Shown here piece after piece: positions 18,005 to 28,610 of a stretch of 64,000 nt of DNA. Every line of letters begins with the position of its first letter. Within the stretch, counting starts at the first letter, position 1. Location of the stretch: contig JAFATA010000038.1 in NCBI GenBank assembly GCA_019244165.1, positions 1 to 64,000 of the forward strand, read 5' to 3'. This DNA comes from Pseudonocardiales bacterium (GTDB lineage: Bacteria; Actinomycetota; Actinomycetes; Mycobacteriales; Pseudonocardiaceae). Under the pieces are notes generated by a model, which was not told the DNA's origin, did no database searches, and was given only the letters and a program-made list of their open reading frames with translations. A program made the translations under genes and the position numbers.

Positions 18005-19006
18005 ATGGACACGATGTATCAGCTAGCAGATCAAGCAAACTGCGCGACGGACACCTGGTGCAACCGAATTTACGCTCTCACCGGAAACACCCAGTTAGCC
18101 GCGTTGGCCGAATGGTTGATTGCTACCCCAGCCAGCATTGCGTTGATCCTCTCGTTGGCTTTGATAACGCGATTTTTGTCGCGCCGAGCCATTAGTCGAC
18201 TTACCCGCGCTAACAGTCCAGATAAAGCGCCGTCGCTGTTACGTCCATCGAAAGCACACCAGCGAGAAACGATACGAGCCGTAGCCAAACCGTTGTCGTC
18301 AGAGCGCCGAGCCCAGCGGGCGCGAACCATCGGCTCGATGCTTAAGTCATTCGCCTCAATCGCGATCTTCAGCCTTGCCATCATCTTGATATTGGGCCAG
18401 TTGGGGATCAACCTTGCTCCAATTATTGCTTCGGCGGGCGTTATTGGCGTCGCTCTGGGTTTCGGCGCACAGAACGTAGTCAAAGACTTTGTGGCTGGAG
18501 TATTTATGATCCTCGAAGACCAATATGGCGTCGGTGATATCGTGGATCTTGGGCCAGCTAGCGGCACAGTTGAAGGGGTCGGGCTGCGGATCACCACAGT
18601 GCGAGACAGCAATGGCACGGTGTGGTACATCCGCAATGGCGAGGTATCGCGAGTCGGCAATTCCAGCCAGGAGTTCGGGGTTGCGGTAGTCGACCTTCCG
18701 TTGGGGTGCGCCACCGACGTTCAACGGGCTATCGAGATCGCCGAAAAAACAGCTGCCGAGGTAACGAGCAAAACTCCGCTAGACGAAGACGCACTGGAGC
18801 CCCCCAAAGTACTGGGCGTAGAAAAAATCACCACAGACGGCGTGACGCTACGGCTGACCACAAAAGTTCGGCCAGGTAGGCAATGGGCAGTGCAGCGGGC
18901 ACTGCGGGCGCATATCAAAACCGCATTCGATGCCGCCCATATCGAGTCTCCCTGCCTCTGCAGCGGCACCCAGCTCAGGCTAAATGGCGAAGATCCCAAA
19001 CGTTAG
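18005..19006 (+). CDS. MscS-family mechanosensitive ion channel
   Basis: GVIGVALGFGAQNVVKDFVAGVFMILEDQYGVGDIVDLG, typical MscS pore/beta domain. Confidence 0.9.
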   Translation: MDTMYQLADQANCATDTWCNRIYALTGNTQLAALAEWLIATPASIALILSLALITRFLSRRAISRLTRANSPDKAPSLLRPSKAHQRETIRAVAKPLSSERRAQRARTIGSMLKSFASIAIFSLAIILILGQLGINLAPIIASAGVIGVALGFGAQNVVKDFVAGVFMILEDQYGVGDIVDLGPASGTVEGVGLRITTVRDSNGTVWYIRNGEVSRVGNSSQEFGVAVVDLPLGCATDVQRAIEIAEKTAAEVTSKTPLDEDALEPPKVLGVEKITTDGVTLRLTTKVRPGRQWAVQRALRAHIKTAFDAAHIESPCLCSGTQLRLNGEDPKR

Positions 19007-19065
19007 CCACGACCAAGGGCCGCTGCTGGCTGCGTCTGCCTCGCTCTCCGCGTAGCGTGTCGAGT

Positions 19066-19491
19066 ATGGAACCGGTCGAGGGCGTGAGGCCCAAGGTCGT
19101 CAAGTCCGAGGCCCAGTGGCGCGAGCAGCTCGCCCCGCAGGAGTACGCCGTGTTGCGCGCAGCCGGCACCGAACCGCCGGGGACCGGCGAGTACGAACAC
19201 ACCAAGACCCGCGGAGTGTATGAGTGCCGGGCCTGCGGAGCAGAGCTGTTCTCCAGCGACCACAAGTTCGAGTCACACTGCGGGTGGCCATCGTTTTTCA
19301 CCCCGCTGGCCGGTGACGCGGTGCTGCTGCGCGCCGACCACAGCCTGTTCGCCACGCGCACCGAGGTGCTCTGCGCCAACTGCCACAGCCATCTCGGGCA
19401 CGTCTTCGAGGGCGAGGGGTATGCGACCCCCACCGACCAGCGCTACTGCATCAACTCGATCTCGCTGCGGCTGGTGCCCGAAGAGAGCTAA
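19066..19491 (+). CDS. msrB: Peptide-methionine (R)-S-oxide reductase
   Basis: [28 protein letters not shown]...[17 protein letters not shown]...[13 protein letters not shown]. Confidence 0.95.
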   Translation: MEPVEGVRPKVVKSEAQWREQLAPQEYAVLRAAGTEPPGTGEYEHTKTRGVYECRACGAELFSSDHKFESHCGWPSFFTPLAGDAVLLRADHSLFATRTEVLCANCHSHLGHVFEGEGYATPTDQRYCINSISLRLVPEES

Positions 19492-20183
19492 GGCAACCCC
19501 GCTACCAGCTCGGCGACGGGTACCCGGGGGCCGGTGAAAAACGGCACCTCGGCTCGAACATGCCGGCGGGCCCGGCTGGCCCGCAGTGCCCGCATGAGAT
19601 CAACGATGCGATGCAGCTCGTCGGCCTCGAACGCCAGGACCCACTCGTAGTCGCCCAGCGCGAAGGAGGCGACCGTGTTGGCCCGCACGTCGGGATACTC
19701 CCGGGCCTGCATGCCATGCTCGGCGAGCATGTCACGGCGCTCCGCATCCGGCAGCAGGTACCACTCGTAGGAGCGCACGAACGGGTAGACGCAGACGTAC
19801 CGCTTCGGTTCTTCACCGGCCACAAACGCCGGGATGTGGCTCTTGTTGAACTCCGCGGGGCGGTGCACGGCCACCGTGGAGAACACCGGGACACTGGCCC
19901 GACCCAGCGCGGTGGTGCGGCGTAGCCCGGCGTACCCGGCCTGCAGCGCCTCGATCTCCGGGGCGTGCCACCAGATCATCCAGTCCGCGTCCGCGCGCAG
20001 GCCAGCGAGGTCGTAGACTCCGCGCACCACCACGCCCTTGCCCTCCAGCGCCTCCAGGTAATGCTGCACCTCGCGGGCTGGCTCGGCGCGGTCGGCGGGC
20101 AGCCGCCCTGGCTCGACCCGGAACACCGACCACATGGTGTAGCGGATGGTGGAGTTCAGTGCGGCATAGTCCAGCCGGGTCAT
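19488..20183 (-). CDS. hemQ: Chlorite dismutase-like coproheme decarboxylase
   Basis: [21 protein letters not shown]...[25 protein letters not shown]...[24 protein letters not shown]; next to hemG and hemE. Confidence 0.9.
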   Translation of the reverse strand: MTRLDYAALNSTIRYTMWSVFRVEPGRLPADRAEPAREVQHYLEALEGKGVVVRGVYDLAGLRADADWMIWWHAPEIEALQAGYAGLRRTTALGRASVPVFSTVAVHRPAEFNKSHIPAFVAGEEPKRYVCVYPFVRSYEWYLLPDAERRDMLAEHGMQAREYPDVRANTVASFALGDYEWVLAFEADELHRIVDLMRALRASRARRHVRAEVPFFTGPRVPVAELVAGLP

Positions 20184-21637
20184 GAACCCATCGTGCCACC
20201 GCGCGCCGCTGCTGGTGCGTTGAGTCCGGTCAGGTACCCCGCGATGCGGCGGGCAGCGGCGTCGGCGGTCGCGATGCAGGCGGGCAGGCCCACTCCATGC
20301 AGGATGGCGCCGGCAAGGGCGAGGCCGGCTGAGGCGGCCACGTGCCGCTCGAGGGCGGCGACGGCGTCGAGGTGCCCGGGCGCATACTGCGGCAGCCCAC
20401 CTCCCCAACGCGCCACCACGCTGTCCACCGGCCTGGCAGTGATCCCGGTGAGCGCGGCGAGATCGGCGCGCACCGCCTCGAGGAGCTCCGCGTCGTCCCG
20501 GTGCAGCACCCGGGCCTCGCCGTGGCGGCCCAGCGAGGCCCGGACCAGCAGCATCTGCTCGGAACGGGCATGCGCCCACTTGCGCCCGGAGAAGGTGAAC
20601 GCCTTGACCGACAGCGATTCGCTGGACGCCACCAGCACGCCGGAGGCCGCTGGCAGCGCCTGGGCGGCGGACAGCGGCAGCGCGAGCCCCACCACCGCGC
20701 AGGAGGCCACCTCGACCCGGCCCGCGGCGGCCGAGGCGCCCGGCAATGGATCAGCCAGCAGCCGCCGCAAGGCGGGCGCTGGGACGGCCAGCACCACAGC
20801 GTCAGCGTCGAGGCGCTCGGGCCGGCCTGGCCCGAGACGGTGGCTGCCCAGCTCCAACCGCCAGCCGTGGGGTGTGCGGGCCAGCGCGCGCACCGGTAGC
20901 CCGAGCCGCGGGTGCACCGCCCCGGCGGCCACCAGCGCGTCCACCAGAACGCTGAGCCCACCGCGCAGGGTGCCGAACACCGGAGTCGGGCGGCCACCGC
21001 CCGCGGGCTGCCGGGAGGGCAGCACGGCATCGGCCGCAGCAAGCAGCGACCCAGCGCCTTGGTCCAGCGCGGCAGCCACCGCGGGCAGCGTCGCCCGCAG
21101 CCCTAGCGCATCGGCACGCCCGGCGTACACCCCCCCCAGCAGCGGGTCGACCAGCCGGTCGACCAGCTCGTCACCGGCTCGCTCGCGCAGCAGCATCCCG
21201 ACCGCTGCGTCCTGCCCGGGGTCCCAGCGCAGCGGTACCGTGGGTTCCGCGGCCAGGCGCGCCACCCCCTGCGCGGAGAGCAAGCCGGCGACGTCGGCAG
21301 CCGCGCCGGGCAGGCCCAGCACGGTACGGGTGGGCAGCGGCAGGGTGCGGCCACCGGCCCGCACGGTGGGAGCCACGGGGGTGGGGTGGGTCAACTGCCC
21401 GCCGAGCCCCAGTTCCTCGACCAGAGCGTGCGCCTCCAGCCGGCGCAGGAGGAAAGCCTCCGCGCCCACATCGAGCGCGACGCCGCCGAGTTCGACGGTG
21501 CGCAACGCACCGCCCAGCCGCCGCGAACCCTCGATCAGCACGATCTCCGCGGCCGGGCCGAGCAGCGTGCGCAGCCGGTACGCCGCGGCCAACCCGGAGA
21601 TCCCCCCACCGACCACAGCAACCCGGGGACTGCTCAC
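20180..21637 (-). CDS. hemG: Protoporphyrinogen/coproporphyrinogen oxidase
   Basis: [19 protein letters not shown] motif; overall HemY/HemG-type flavoprotein. Confidence 0.9.
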   Translation of the reverse strand: MSSPRVAVVGGGISGLAAAYRLRTLLGPAAEIVLIEGSRRLGGALRTVELGGVALDVGAEAFLLRRLEAHALVEELGLGGQLTHPTPVAPTVRAGGRTLPLPTRTVLGLPGAAADVAGLLSAQGVARLAAEPTVPLRWDPGQDAAVGMLLRERAGDELVDRLVDPLLGGVYAGRADALGLRATLPAVAAALDQGAGSLLAAADAVLPSRQPAGGGRPTPVFGTLRGGLSVLVDALVAAGAVHPRLGLPVRALARTPHGWRLELGSHRLGPGRPERLDADAVVLAVPAPALRRLLADPLPGASAAAGRVEVASCAVVGLALPLSAAQALPAASGVLVASSESLSVKAFTFSGRKWAHARSEQMLLVRASLGRHGEARVLHRDDAELLEAVRADLAALTGITARPVDSVVARWGGGLPQYAPGHLDAVAALERHVAASAGLALAGAILHGVGLPACIATADAAARRIAGYLTGLNAPAAARGGTMGS

Positions 21638-22704
21638 CGCGAGTGCGCCAGCTCCACGATGCGCCGCAGCACCTCCGGGTCGGTTTCTGGCAGCACACCG
21701 TGACCGAGGTTGAGCACGTGAGCCTCGGCCGCGCTCCCCTCAGCGATCACCCGGCGCACCTCTCGCTCCACGGCTGGCCATCCGGCCAGCAACACTGCCG
21801 GATCGAGGTTGCCTTGAAGCACGACCGGACCCTGCCCCCGGGCGGCCCGCACCCGCTGCGCAGCGACGTCCAGGGGGATGCGCCAGTCCACCCCGACGAC
21901 GTCCGCGCCGGCTTGGGCCATCGCGCCGAGCAGCTCCCCGGTGCCCACCCCGAAGTGGATCCGCGGCACGCCGGTGCCGACCAGCCCCGCCAGCACGCGC
22001 CTGGAGTGCGGGAACACAAACTGCCGGTACTCCCGTTCCGACAGCGCGCCCGCCCAGGAGTCGAACAGCTGAACCGCATCCACCCCGGCGGACTCCTGCA
22101 CCTCCAGGAAGGTCAGGGTGAGTTCGGCGAGCCGGCCCAGCAGCGCGTGCCAGACGTCGGGCTCGGCGTGCATGAGCGCCTTGGTGTGCTCGTGGTGCCG
22201 GCTCGGGCCGCCCTCGACGAGGTAGGACGCCAGGGTGAACGGGGCCCCGGCAAAGCCGATCAACGGGGTCTGACCCAGCTCGGAGACCAGCAGCCGCACC
22301 GCGGCGGCAACCGGCTCCAGCGCATCGGGTTCCAGCACCGGCAGGGCCATGACGTCAGCGACGCTGCGCACCGGGCGCTCGATCACCGGACCGGTGCCGG
22401 GCACGATGTCCAGCCCGACTCCGGCCGCGTGCAGCGGCACCATGATGTCGCTGAACAAGATCGCGGCATCCACCCCGTGCCGGCGCACGGGCTGCAGCGT
22501 GATCTCGCAGACCAGCTCGGGAGTCATGCAGGCCTGCAGCATCGGCTGATCAGCCCGCAGCTGGCGGTACTCGGGCAGCGAGCGCCCGGCCTGCCTCATG
22601 AACCACACCGGCAGGCGCTCCGGGCGCTCGCCCCGGGCGGCGAGCAGCAGCGGTGCGTCGGGAAGCAGCCGGCGGGGGGTGGTCGGCACGCCTATCCTGG
22701 TCAT
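21634..22704 (-). CDS. hemE: Uroporphyrinogen decarboxylase
   Basis: [61 protein letters not shown]. Confidence 0.95.
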   Translation of the reverse strand: MTRIGVPTTPRRLLPDAPLLLAARGERPERLPVWFMRQAGRSLPEYRQLRADQPMLQACMTPELVCEITLQPVRRHGVDAAILFSDIMVPLHAAGVGLDIVPGTGPVIERPVRSVADVMALPVLEPDALEPVAAAVRLLVSELGQTPLIGFAGAPFTLASYLVEGGPSRHHEHTKALMHAEPDVWHALLGRLAELTLTFLEVQESAGVDAVQLFDSWAGALSEREYRQFVFPHSRRVLAGLVGTGVPRIHFGVGTGELLGAMAQAGADVVGVDWRIPLDVAAQRVRAARGQGPVVLQGNLDPAVLLAGWPAVEREVRRVIAEGSAAEAHVLNLGHGVLPETDPEVLRRIVELAHSR

Positions 22705-22822
22705 CTCAGCCACTATCGTCGCACGGCCTGGCCCCCGGCTGGGGAACCGCCCCGCTTGCGGGCGCCCTGGGCAGCGGCGTTTCGGCGAGACTGTCATCGA
22801 CGGTCCTCCTACAGTTGCGGAT

Positions 22823-23383
22823 GTGCCCAATCTGGCGGACGCCCCGGAGATCTTCCGCAACGCAGTGTCCTCGCTCAGCGTGGTGCGGCCCCGCCCGGAG
22901 CTGCGGTTCGAGCCGATCCCGGCCCCGCGCCGGCTCGCGCCCTGGGCACACGCGTGGGGTCTTGAGCTTGCCGGCACCAGCCACACGTCGGCGACCGGTC
23001 GGCTGGTACTGCTGCACGACCCGGCGGGTCACGAGGCGTGGAGGGGCACCCTGCGGCTCGTCGGCTTCGTCCGTGCCGAGCTGGACGCCGAGTTGGCTGG
23101 TGATCCGCTGCTTGCCGCGGTGAGCTGGTCCTGGCTTACCGACGCGCTGGGCAACTCAGGCGCCGAGTACACCGCCCTCGGGGGCACCGTCACCCAGACC
23201 TCGTCATCCCGGTTCGGCGCTATCGCGGGGCCCGAGCGAACCAACGACATCGAGCTGCGGGCGTCGTGGACCCCGGTGAGGGGCGGTGTGGTGGCGCACG
23301 CCGAAGCTTTCTGCGAGCTGATGGCGGCCGCCGTCGGGCTTCCCCCGGTCGGGGTGGTGACACTTGCCCAGCGCTTCGATTGA
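22823..23383 (+). CDS. DUF3000 domain-containing protein
   Basis: [44 protein letters not shown]; position divergent from hemE. Confidence 0.85.
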   Translation: MPNLADAPEIFRNAVSSLSVVRPRPELRFEPIPAPRRLAPWAHAWGLELAGTSHTSATGRLVLLHDPAGHEAWRGTLRLVGFVRAELDAELAGDPLLAAVSWSWLTDALGNSGAEYTALGGTVTQTSSSRFGAIAGPERTNDIELRASWTPVRGGVVAHAEAFCELMAAAVGLPPVGVVTLAQRFD

Positions 23384-23676
23384 TCATGTCCCGGGCGCCA
23401 GCCCCCGCGCCGACCTGCCGCTATCGCGCTAACCAGGGTCAATCGCCGGGCATGGGACTGGCGTTAGCTCGCCGGCCAAGTCTCGCCTGATTGGGCGACC
23501 GCCGATGGCGGCTTTGCGAACGGATCGGCAAGAAGGTGCCCATAGGGCCCCCGTTAGGCCGCTCGGGCGGCTAGTCTGCCCCCTACGACACCATCCTCGT
23601 CTCGAGTGGCGGCGCGGTTACTCAGGCGGGGTCCCGGTGCGGTCGGGGGCACGACCGACTCCAGGGAGGTAGCTAC

Positions 23677-24393
23677 GTGGCTGCTGTCGGATACGGCGCG
23701 GCCGTCAGGTCGGCGCTATCCGGCGCCGTGCCGGCGTCATTGGTCCCGCACCCGCGGGAAGAGCTCTTCACCGTGCTGGTGGTCGACGACCATCCGTTAC
23801 TGCGTGAGGCGATCGCCTCACGTCTGGCGACGATGGGAGCCGTCACCGTGCATGAGGCCGCCTCGGTGGCTGAGGCCAGGGCCCGGGCCCTGGCCTCAGG
23901 GCCGTGCGACCTGGCAATACTCGATCTGACCCTGCCCGACGGTAGCGGGCTCGACCTGATCGGCGAGCTACGCGGATGGGGCTGGACTCGCATCGTGGTC
24001 CTGGCCTCCTCCGACGATCCGCACGCCGTGCGCACGGCATTCCAGACCGGCGCACAGGCCTACCTGCTGAAATCGGCATCCCCCTCGGTGGTCACCGACG
24101 GCGTGCGCCGAGTACTCGAAGGCGGGGTCTACGCCGACCCCTCGGTGGCGCCGATCTTAGCGTCGGGCACCCGGGTAGCCGGCACCGACAACACGCCGCG
24201 AGAACTGTCGGCCAGGGAGGTGGAAGTGCTCCAACTGGTCGCCGACGGCCAGTCCAACAAGGAGATCGGTGAGGCGCTGAGCCTGTCCGCGCTCACGGTC
24301 AAAAGCCATCTCTCCCGGATCGGACGCAAGCTCGGCACGGGTGACCGGGCGCAGATGGTCGCTCTCGCGATGCGTGCGGGGGTCATCCGCTGA
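23677..24393 (+). CDS. LuxR-family two-component response regulator
   Basis: REC domain (VLVVDDHPLLREAIASRL...DLAILDLTLPDGSGLDL) and HTH (LSAREVEVLQLVADGQSNKEIGEALSLSALTVKSHLSRI). Confidence 0.9.
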   Translation: MAAVGYGAAVRSALSGAVPASLVPHPREELFTVLVVDDHPLLREAIASRLATMGAVTVHEAASVAEARARALASGPCDLAILDLTLPDGSGLDLIGELRGWGWTRIVVLASSDDPHAVRTAFQTGAQAYLLKSASPSVVTDGVRRVLEGGVYADPSVAPILASGTRVAGTDNTPRELSAREVEVLQLVADGQSNKEIGEALSLSALTVKSHLSRIGRKLGTGDRAQMVALAMRAGVIR

Positions 24394-24482
24394 CCGAGAC
24401 CACTCCGGTCCCGCTCCTGGAGCCGGCCGCCGGGGTACCACCGGTCGTCGCCTCCGCGGGAGCCCTGGAGGCCGCAGTCGCG

Positions 24483-25601
24483 GTGCTCGGCGGCGCCACC
24501 GGTCCCCTCGCCGTGGATACCGAACGCGCATCGGGCTATCGCTACTGGCAGCGCGCCTACCTCGTACAGCTGCGGCGCGAGGGCGCGGGCACGGTGCTCC
24601 TCGACCCGATCGGCCTTGGTGACCTCTCCGACCTGGCCGCCGTGCTCAACCCGCTGGAATGGGTGCTGCACGCCGCTTCCCAAGACCTGCCCTGCCTGGC
24701 CGAACTGGGGCTGCGGCCCGCTGCGGTCTTCGACACCGAGTTGGCCGCCCGGCTAGCCGGACTCGAGCGGGTTGGCCTGGCGGCACTGGTCGAGGAGCTG
24801 TTGGGCTACCACCTGCAGAAGGGGCACGGCGCCGCCGACTGGTCTCGCCGGCCGCTGCCTGCGGAGTGGCTGACCTACGCCGCGCTCGACGTCGAGCTGC
24901 TGCTGCCCCTGCGGGCCGCGCTCGCCGCCGAGCTGGATACCCAGGGCAAGTCGGGCTGGGCCGCGGAGGAGTTTGAGACCGTGCGCACCGCAGGCCCTCC
25001 CGTCCCGCGGGCTGACCCGTGGCGGCGGACCTCGGGGATGCATCGCATCCATAAGCCTCGCGAACTGGCCGCGGTGCGGGAGCTGTGGTATGCCCGCGAC
25101 CGGCTGGCCCGGCAGCGGGATATTGCTCCGGGCCGGGTGCTGCCCGATGCCGCGATCATCGACGCAGCGCTGGCCGACCCGCCGGACGAGGCCGCGCTGC
25201 TGTCCCGCCCGGTGTTCGGGGGCCGCTCGCAGCACCGGTACGTCAAGACCTGGCTGGCCGCGATCCAGACCGCGAGGGCTTTGCCGGACAGCGAACTGCC
25301 CTCGTTGCGCGCTCACAGCGGTGGCCCACCCCCACTGAACCGCTGGCCGGACCGGGATCCGGCCGCGACGGCCCGGCTTACCGCGGCACGGGCAACGTTG
25401 AGTGAGATTGCCGGACACCACCGGCTCCCCATGCAGAACCTGCTGGCACCCGAGTTGGTCCGCCGGCTGTGCTGGGAGCCCCCCGACAGGCCCGATGCCG
25501 CTACGGTACAGCGGGAGCTCGTCGCTGGCGGGGCCCGGCGCTGGCAGTGTGACCTGACCGCGCACGCCCTTGCCACCGCCCTCACCGCAGCCCCCACATA
25601 G
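24483..25601 (+). CDS. rnd: Ribonuclease D (3'-5' exonuclease + HRDC)
   Basis: LAVDTERASGYRYWQRAYLVQLRREGAGTVLLDP, HAASQDLPCLAELG, WLTYAALDVELLLPL; start may be further upstream. Confidence 0.9.
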   Translation: MLGGATGPLAVDTERASGYRYWQRAYLVQLRREGAGTVLLDPIGLGDLSDLAAVLNPLEWVLHAASQDLPCLAELGLRPAAVFDTELAARLAGLERVGLAALVEELLGYHLQKGHGAADWSRRPLPAEWLTYAALDVELLLPLRAALAAELDTQGKSGWAAEEFETVRTAGPPVPRADPWRRTSGMHRIHKPRELAAVRELWYARDRLARQRDIAPGRVLPDAAIIDAALADPPDEAALLSRPVFGGRSQHRYVKTWLAAIQTARALPDSELPSLRAHSGGPPPLNRWPDRDPAATARLTAARATLSEIAGHHRLPMQNLLAPELVRRLCWEPPDRPDAATVQRELVAGGARRWQCDLTAHALATALTAAPT

Positions 25602-26890
25602 CCCTTCAAGTACCACCAACCCCCGTAGAGGGCGATGTTAACGACTACCAACCCCAGGACGCGCTACGACCGTGAAGCTCACCTACCAGGTGCGCGGAGC
25701 GTGAAAAATGGGCGATCGTCGCTTCGACCACGGTGGCATCACCGGTTACCTCCGTGGGCACGTGAGCGGTCACCCGGTTAACTACCCGGCGCGGTGGTAG
25801 CACGAACAGCTCGGCGGAGCGCAGATCGAGAACCTCGCACAGCCGTTCAAGCGCGCCGAGGGGACGCCGTGGTGGTCCTTGGCGCGCCACAACCGCCGCA
25901 GCCGTCGCGGCGCCACCGAACGCGGCCTGTGCAGCTAAACTCGAACGAGATCGAGTCCGGCATGAACGGTGCCGGCGTCCTCGATATCGACAAAGAACAT
26001 AAACGTAGCGTGATCGCGGGCATCGTCTTCCAGACCAACATCTGGGCTATAGAGGAGGAGGGCAAGTACCAACAAGTACAGGATGTGACGTGGGCAGTTG
26101 GTCCCGAAGTCCTCGGTGCATCCCCCTTCGACCTCCCCTCTACGAGACAGTCCCCATGAGCGAGGCCCCGCAGCCGAAGACTGACATCGTTGGGGCAACT
26201 GACGAGCGTCGTGTCGTCGGCCTGGTGGGCTTCGGCGGCGAGGACAACTCTTCGAAGTCTCTTCGAAGTCGTGCACCAGAGAGCACAGGTCGGATGCTGA
26301 CCTAATATAAACTTGGGGCCTATACACAAGACTTCGATCTCATGCGGGAGTTCTTCGCCGATTCCGACTTCACAACAGGGCCGCAAGTGTCCAGCACGGA
26401 GCAGAAGGGCTACGTGCCCAACGACGTCGGTCTGTGCCTAATGGCCCAAGGACGGCTCACCGAAGCATTACCTCTCCTGGAACGCAGCATCATAGCGGCC
26501 ACCGCATCCAACGACTGGGAAGCAGCCGCAAGTGGTGGGGCCTCAGCTACCAGGCGTGGAGCGCGCATCTACAGGGCGATACCCCACAGTGACAGCTTGT
26601 TCCGGCTCGCGTTCGAAGCATTGAGCGCCTATGAACCCAACACCAAATCCCTCTACGACCTGTGGGGGCGTGTGGCACGCCAAACACCTGCGACGCACAG
26701 GCCGGCCGGAGGAAACACTGCGCATAACAGAAGAGAACGCTCGAGTCACTCGCGATGACGCCGAGCTTGTCAACCAGTGCCACCGCATGCTCGGCGACCT
26801 CTACGCCGACAAAGGTAACCGCTACCCGGCCCGGTCGCACTACGACGATGCGGTCCGCGTGGCACACAACATCACCCGCGAGTAGGTACT

Positions 26891-28012
26891 TACTAAGGAG
26901 ATCGAAAGTAAGTGGACTTGTTCGCCTGATTGTGGCATAATTCTCCCCTGCGGGATAACGATGGCCGAAAGCTGGATCACGCCACACTGGAAGCGATCCG
27001 GGTTCGAGCGTGTGAGCAGATCGAGAATGGTGCCCGGGCGGAGGATGTCGCGGCCAGTCTCGGCTTCAACCGATCGACGATTTTCGGGTGGGTCGCGGCG
27101 TACCGGAAGGGCGGCGTGGAGGCCTTGCGAGCGAAGCCCGTTCCGGGGCGTCCGCCGAAGTTAACCGAGGCTCAGATGCGGATGCTGCTCACGATGACCG
27201 CCGGTTCGAACCCGTTGCAGCATCAGCTGGACTTCGCGTTATGGACCCGCGATCTGGTCAGGCAAGTCATTGCCAAGCGGTTCGGTGTCGAGGTTTCAGT
27301 CGGCTCGGCAGGACGGACTCTGCGGGGACTCAGGATGTCACCGCAGCGCCCGCTGCACCGGGCCACCCAGCAGGACCCCGAACGGGTGGAGCGCTGGCGC
27401 ACTGAGGAGTACCCAGCCATCCGCGACGAAGCCGCGCGGGTAGGTGCCACTGTGTCCTTCGCTGATGAGGCCGGCGTCCGCTCCCCCTACCACTCCGCCA
27501 CCCCGTGGGCGCCGGTCGGGCACACACCGATCGTGGCCACCACCGGCACCCGGCACTCGATCACCATGATCTCTGCGGTCACCGCCAAGGGGGCGATGCA
27601 CTTCACCACCTTCACCGGGAAAACGAACGCCGACGTGTTCATCACCTACTGCCGCGACCTGCTCCACGATGACGGTGGTATCGTCTTCCTCATTATCGAC
27701 GGGCACCCGGTCCACCGCTCCCGCGCAGTCACAGAACTCGCCGCCTCAACCGAAGGAAAACTTCGCCTCTTCTTCCTCCCACCCTGTTCACCGGAACTCA
27801 ACCCCGACGAACGGGTCTGGAAGAACGTCAAGCATGACCGTGTCGGCAAGACCGCCATCACGTCCTTCGACGACCTGCGCGACAAAGCCGAAGCCACGCT
27901 CCTGCGCCTCCAACGCTTACCCGAACTTGTTCGCGCGTTCTTCGGCGACCCCTGCCTCAGCTACATCACATAGCCCGACTAGCCAGTCTAGCTACTTTCG
28001 ATCTCCTTAGTA
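26891..28012 (+). mobile_element. IS630-family insertion sequence, apparently intact
   Basis: Perfect 20-bp inverted repeats TACTAAGGAGATCGAAAGTA (26891-26910) / TACTTTCGATCTCCTTAGTA (27993-28012); outermost TA fits an IS630 TA target duplication. Confidence 0.95.
26930..27973 (+). CDS. IS630-family transposase
   Basis: HTH (EDVAASLGFNRSTIFGWVAAYRKGGVEAL), DDE-type FADEAGV, LIIDGHPVHRS, PPCSPELNPDERVWKNVK. Confidence 0.95.
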   Translation: MWHNSPLRDNDGRKLDHATLEAIRVRACEQIENGARAEDVAASLGFNRSTIFGWVAAYRKGGVEALRAKPVPGRPPKLTEAQMRMLLTMTAGSNPLQHQLDFALWTRDLVRQVIAKRFGVEVSVGSAGRTLRGLRMSPQRPLHRATQQDPERVERWRTEEYPAIRDEAARVGATVSFADEAGVRSPYHSATPWAPVGHTPIVATTGTRHSITMISAVTAKGAMHFTTFTGKTNADVFITYCRDLLHDDGGIVFLIIDGHPVHRSRAVTELAASTEGKLRLFFLPPCSPELNPDERVWKNVKHDRVGKTAITSFDDLRDKAEATLLRLQRLPELVRAFFGDPCLSYIT

Positions 28013-28610
28013 TCCAGTCCCTACTCGGACGAGGCGGGTGGGCCGCTCGACGCCGGGATGTCCGGGCGGCGGACGACGATCTCAGTGAAGCACTTGAGCA
28101 CGCGCTCACCGAGGGATACCGCATCTACGAGATCGACATTCAGATCTCCCAACCCTGGCGCCGCCTAGCCTAGCCGACGGCGACGCGACGGCAGCAACAG
28201 ACACCGCCCGACGCGCCCGAACCGCGAGCGAAAACGTCGGATACTTCTGAGGTCAGCAAGACTCGGACACCGTGCTCGCCTCAGCTCGGGACTCGGGCGC
28301 CCGGTGACCGAGAGTCCTCATACCGGCCCGTCGGGAGCTGATAACCCGGAGCAAGCCGACGGTCACCTACTAGATCAACGCCGAAGGCGACCAGGTACCA
28401 ACGCTGGCCGGCGTGCACTAGTCAGTGAGACTCGACCGCGCGGACGTGCGTGGTGTCACCCCAGTCGCGGTGGTCGAGGCGCCGTTGTTTCCTGACATAT
28501 AGTGGCGACCGTGGCTTGCGATCGTGCCCCAGCAGGGTGCTGGAATCCGCGCTTGAGGAGCTTCAGTGTCTCCGGATCCGTTGAACTGCCCGTCCCAACA
28601 GAATTTTGGA

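Larger units (their letters stand above)
26342..28173 (+). pseudogene. Decayed TPR-repeat gene interrupted by an IS630-family element
   Basis: Fragments NDVGLCLMAQGRLTEALPLLERS..., LVNQCHRMLGDLYADKGNRYPARSHYDDAVRVAHNITRE* and, beyond the IS, IQSLLGRGGWAARRRDVRAADDDLSEALEHALTEGYRIYEIDIQ. Confidence 0.75.

Noticed and set aside
15502-18012. 836-aa minus-strand ORF opposite the copper ATPase
   Set aside because: Antisense frame artefact of high GC; low-complexity His/Gln/Arg/Gly-rich translation, while the plus strand has clear P-type ATPase motifs.
21643-22965. 440-aa plus-strand ORF opposite hemE
   Set aside because: Antisense artefact of a strongly conserved hemE.
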